A DNA stretch of 64,000 bases, taken from positions 2,665,905-2,729,904 of the forward strand of contig JACAXG010000106.1 in NCBI GenBank assembly GCA_018881555.1, read 5' to 3'. The position numbers and the translations under genes were made by a program. Below, in pieces: positions 59,816 through 64,000 of this stretch. The DNA comes from Amblyornis subalaris. Lineage: Eukaryota; Chordata; Aves; Passeriformes; Ptilonorhynchidae. The number at the start of each line of letters is the position of its first letter. Positions within the stretch are counted from its first letter, which is position 1. The notes under the pieces were generated by a model. That model ran no database searches. It was not told the origin of the DNA and saw only the letters and a list, made by a program, of their open reading frames with translations.

Positions 59816-62753
59816 GCAAACACATGTCAAACGGCACATTTTATTTACCTTTCATTAGCATGTCTTCCTAGGAGAAGGTTAAATACTCCGGGAGAGGGAT
59901 GGGATTTTTCTTATGTTAACTAATCCAGACAAAAGTGAACGGAGATTTGCTTTCTTCAGCATTCATTGATATTAATTGCTTTATTGAACTAGCTGTGGGA
60001 ACACGGATTTCNCAATGCCAGCATAAAGGATCATTATTTATAAGCTAACTGATCCCACAAATTCTGCACTTAGCTCAACATTTCCTTTGGAAACGCTGGA
60101 AGAATCTTTTAAAAAAATCATTATATTTCATACTTTACACTAAGGCACACCAGCTAAAGGATACAGGTTTTCCAGGAAAAGAAAAACAAATTTTTAAGGC
60201 TCACATAACAGACTCCAAATCGGCTCTGAAATGCTGCATATCATTACATTTTTCCTCCCTTTAGTTTTCATTCTCTCCCTTTTCCCCTGACTTACAGGTG
60301 TCCTTAGTTACAGCCATCAGCACAAACAAAACACATATGCAGGCTATAAATCTGTATTTGTGTACTAATTCATAAGAGTAAAATATCTTCAGTTGCTCCT
60401 TCCAATTTCCTTTCCCTGTCCAATTCATAATTGTGCTGCAGCATATCGGGCTTAAGATTCCAGGAACTCTACTTTGTCCCAAAAGGTCGGTTAGATGGAG
60501 ACCTGCAAGTGCGGATTCTGGCTTCAAGCGAGGATATTTAGCAGGAGAGACTCCAAAGCACAATAAAAGCAACTCAATAAACATCAAAACCTTTAATCAA
60601 AGCACTAAGCCGTCACTGTAACCCTTTGGAGATAGATATGGATGACTCAGTCCATCAGAGTTCATGCAAAAATATATCAAGAAGTTCATAAATTTGAAGG
60701 AGAAGCCAAGAGTGAATGTTAAGTTCCTTAGTTCCAATATATCCTAACAATGCTCACGGCACTGCTGCAGTTAAGCTCAACTTTGCTGTTCAAAGACCAA
60801 TTTTGGGGCTTTATGTGCTGTTTTAAATCATAGCTGAGCTAAACGTGGTATGCAAATTGCGGAGTGATAAATGTTTGTTTTACTTGTATTCCTTCCTCTT
60901 TATATCACAATCAGAATCCTTCACCAAACCCCCCCCAAAGCAATCATTTTTGGCATAGTTTAGATGCCAAATTTGCAAGCTACAAAGGAAGAGCAAGGAT
61001 ATACTTTACAGTCATAATCATTCAGTCCACACAGAGAAAGAAAAAGCACTTTTAGTGGCCTGAAAAGAAGCAAAGTACCCTTGGAGAAGACACACTTGAC
61101 TAGAAAGATCCTATTATTGCACAGATTTAGGTTAAAGCAGATCCAAAGGCGAGAAAACTTTTTGGCTGGGATGAGCAGAACTGCAGGATACTGAGCCAGC
61201 ATCCTTGGCCAGGAGACACTTCTAGGTTTGCCTTATTAATGAAAAAGAATTATTAAAAATAGATATTTTACATAGATATCATCTACAATTTGTGTAGGAA
61301 ATTTTCCTGCTGGTTGTGTTGAAAATCTAAGCCTGGAGGTGATAAATCCTGGCTTAAAGAGATGCCACTGGTTGGCTCCAAGGGTCTTCAGCAGAATAAA
61401 GTGAACAGCTTGTGAAGACAAACGTCTCCACTCTTAACAAAAATATCCATTTATTTTCTAGTTAAATAGCCAGTTGTGAGGATGGAATTTCCAAACTTTT
61501 CATTTTTCAGCACCTTCAGAAGAAAGGACTTGTCCGCATTGGACAACCAGGACTTGATATGTTGTGACATGTTGATGACAAGACCTGAGAAAAAAAAAAG
61601 AGCTTGGAGGGCTTTGAAAGAGAAGAGGATCCTGTAGCCATAAAGCAAAATACTCAGAAACTGCCAGAAAATTATTAGAAATCCAAAATATGAACCAAAA
61701 TTTTGAGGTGTTTTACCAAGACATTTAATGTTAGGCCATTACCATAAAGAAAGGGAAGCACTTAGGAGCCTCCTCTGTGTTATTTCCAAGATTTTTTAGT
61801 TCTTTCCTGTGTTCCCATAGTTGTTTCCTTTTGCAGAGTATCTCAAGGTTTCAGAATCCATTAAATTGAAGATTTAATTGAGTTTGTGTTGCCAATACAT
61901 GGCTCAGCTTAGTATTATTTGTATGTACATCTTGCACATACACACTGTAAACTTGGAAAGGGACCCAAGCCTTGCTGAGGTGGAACTGGTCACACTTCGT
62001 GTTCGCTTGAAGTGTTCAAAGGAAAACCGAAAAAAAAAAATCTTTACATCTTTTACTCGAATTGGGCTGGCTTGGAAAATCGTGTTCATATTGTACTCAT
62101 TTGTGGTCTGCTTCTCAGGAATTTTAACAGATGACAATTCAAAGATAAATTTGCTTTAAAAATAAATGATGAAAAATAACTGGCTTCCCGGCTCCTATTT
62201 CATAATCTCCAAAGTATGTTCAGATTTATATAATTAACGTAGAAAATAGAAGTCTAAAAATGAAATCCGGTTTTGCAGCCGGCATTAATAGGATTCTTCT
62301 TCCAATTCCTTTGTTTTATGCTGTAGTTCCAGAAAGGAGCGAGGGAAACATGGAATTCTGACCTGCTTGGGCTGTGATCGATGCCATGGCCCATTAAAAC
62401 ATAAACATGCTCACAACTGGGCAGGTGCTTTACTGAGATAAAGCCCAAAGTGGAGACACTTTGGAACATTTTTTTCCATCTATTTGTGACCGCTAACTGT
62501 GGCTTTCAGCACTCATTCCCTTCTTTAATTGAGATTTAAAAAAACAGACTAACTTTCTTTGCTTCACACAGCTATAATTTGGAAGCTGAGGGTGTTACTC
62601 TGTAACCCAAAAATAGTAAAAAGGGCCAAAACAGCTCAAATATGATCCTGAGGGAGGTGTAGAGTCTCAGGTCTGGCTGCAGCCTTAAAATCAGCTTTAT
62701 CTCTGGAGGGCAGCAAATTGCTTTGCTGGATGTGGAGCTGAACAGAACCCAGG
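59816..62753. other. unique AT-rich non-coding sequence
   Basis: 2.9 kb with no transposon or exon recognised. Octamer ATGCAAAT at 60850-60857. Frames are at most about 108 codons and unremarkable. Ns stop after 60012. Confidence 0.35.
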
Positions 62754-62940
62754 GTGCTGAGGCCCTGGCACAGGCTGCCCAGAGAAGCTGAGGCTGCCTC
62801 ATCCCTGGAAGTGTCCAAGGCCAGGTTGGATGGGGCTGGAGCAACCTGGGATAGTGGAAGGTGTCCCTGCCCGTGGCAGGGGTTTGGAATGACAGGAACT
62901 TTTAAGTCTTTTCCAACCAGAACCATTCTATGATTCCGTG
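62754..62940 (+). mobile_element. CR1 LINE, 3' fragment
   Basis: 'gaggccctggcacaggctgc', 'ggccaggttggatggggctg', 'gggatagtggaaggtgtccc' and 'attctatgattccgtg' identify it. It is 5'-truncated. Antisense frames (90 and 96 codons minus) are readings of the repeat. Confidence 0.94.
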
Positions 62941-64000
62941 CTAATAGCTACAAGCTTCAGGGATGTACCAAGAAATTTAAAAGATACCAAATAAATGAGC
63001 AAGAGAAAGAGCAAACACAACAAGAGATCAGTTTGCAGAACCAAAAAATCTGTGGCCAAGTACCATGGTGCAGTTTGTTGCTCCTCTGAGTGGTGTTGAC
63101 ACAATGGAGCTCACACCAGAAAGGAAAAGAAAGCACAGTTCAAACAGGGAAACTTTGAAAGAAGCAACACAAAACCAGAGTCCAGTTTCATCCTGGATAG
63201 GCGTCAGCCCAGCTCTAAAGTTATTCATTTGGTCTCTGCTCTTTCAACAGCTCTGAGGTGTTTGGGTGAAACATAAATTTGATATGAATTTAGAAAATCA
63301 ACATCTTCTGTTAATAGAAACACAGTAACAAGAACAACGATTTCATAAGCCAAAACCAAGAGAAATAAAAGTGTTCATCCTTCTCTGCTAATTTAAATTT
63401 TCAGGCTTCCGAATCAATTCAATGAAAGTTTCAGTGAAATTGGGATCCATGGGATTTCATCCTTCTCCTTTTCTGTAGGACCTGCATAAACCCCGGGTGT
63501 TCACCATTCCTTTCTGCCTATCCTTATACCCTTTTCCAGCTTTACCTTCAGTGTTTTACCTCTCCCTCTGTATTATCCCTTGCTTCTTCATCCATGCCAC
63601 CCCTCAGGTGACATCCACCCTCTCCCTGCCGCTCCTCCCCTCATCCATATTTACATCATGTCCGGTCCAAGGCCCTCTTCTCCCATTTTTCCATGTCTGT
63701 GGCTTCCATGGTGGCAGTAAGAAACCAGCTTTTTGATGAATGGCTTCAGATATGAACATGTATTCATTTATTGATGCATGTCTTAAAATAATTGAGACCT
63801 GTTAACATGAATAGAAATCTTGAGATATGATATGAATATAACATGGTTGACTGGGTGATCTGCAAATCTCAGTCACCACTCATTCCTTGTCATGTTCAAT
63901 ATTGTGTCTAGTTTTTCACCAAATTATTTGAGTCAGGGTGCCTGTCTCCCTGTGTGTTTTTGTAAGTTTTACCATGATAGGATTCTGACATAAATGATAG
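62941..64000. other. unique non-coding sequence
   Basis: No gene recognised. The stretch 63520-63700 is markedly pyrimidine-rich on the plus strand, with a 79-codon frame lacking recognisable features. Confidence 0.35.

Noticed and set aside
60487..60560. Possible tRNA-like segment with 'ggcttcaagcg'
   Set aside because: No convincing acceptor stem or complete cloverleaf could be paired.
1..64000. CRISPR array, bacterial operon, retroviral gag/pol or other system
   Set aside because: No regularly spaced direct repeats, no operon-like gene packing, and no retroviral or transposase motifs in any frame. The sequence reads as vertebrate non-coding DNA.

Overview
This window looks like bird nuclear DNA, probably from a passerine or another neoavian. 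The evidence is a set of 5'-truncated CR1 LINE fragments with the typical avian CR1 3' end: a segment reading about 'accttccactatcccag' or its reverse complement, then 'cccttccaacccaaacc', then a terminal run of ATTCTRTGATTCT-like octamers. The background is AT-rich and CpG-poor, with long A/T homopolymers. Nothing suggests bacterial, organellar or viral DNA. I recognise no protein-coding exon, tRNA, rRNA, CRISPR array or retroviral coding region. Open frames are at most about 200 codons. None shows a domain I know, and several lie inside CR1 copies or CpG-rich patches where stop codons are rare by composition.

Layout. 1-1.1 kb: a small CpG-rich patch and two tail-to-tail CR1 copies. 1.1-7.1 kb: unique sequence with a second CpG patch at 5.77-5.99 kb. 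7.1-19.7 kb: mostly unique AT-rich DNA with two sizeable CR1 copies (7.5 and 19.2 kb) and two CR1 tails. 21.17-21.55 kb: the clearest short CpG island. 24.1-26.0 kb: a minus-strand CR1 split by about 150 bp of foreign sequence whose relative lies 1.3 kb downstream. 29.9-39.4 kb: four more CR1 copies, an AT-rich low-complexity block (32.2-32.4 kb), and a GC-rich patch bracketed by two perfect palindromes (34.9-35.23 kb). 43.34-43.99 kb: a second good CpG island. 44.2-49.1 kb: two minus-strand CR1 copies around a candidate enhancer-like motif cluster near 46.1 kb. 49.1-58.5 kb: over 9 kb with no recognisable transposon. 58.5-64 kb: two CR1 copies and a third CpG-retaining block at 59.3-59.8 kb.

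Interpretation (inference). The lack of exons, the scattered CpG islands, the long repeat-poor intervals and the recurrent octamer/homeodomain-type motifs fit an intergenic or intronic regulatory region near a developmental gene. I cannot name the gene, and conservation could not be tested here. No new enzymatic or defence system is visible. The most useful leads are the orphan CpG islands, the motif cluster at 46.1 kb, the palindrome-flanked GC patch at 35 kb, and the unidentified dispersed repeat at 24.5/25.9 kb. Isolated single-base Ns cluster between about 21.8 and 60 kb and are probably an assembly property.
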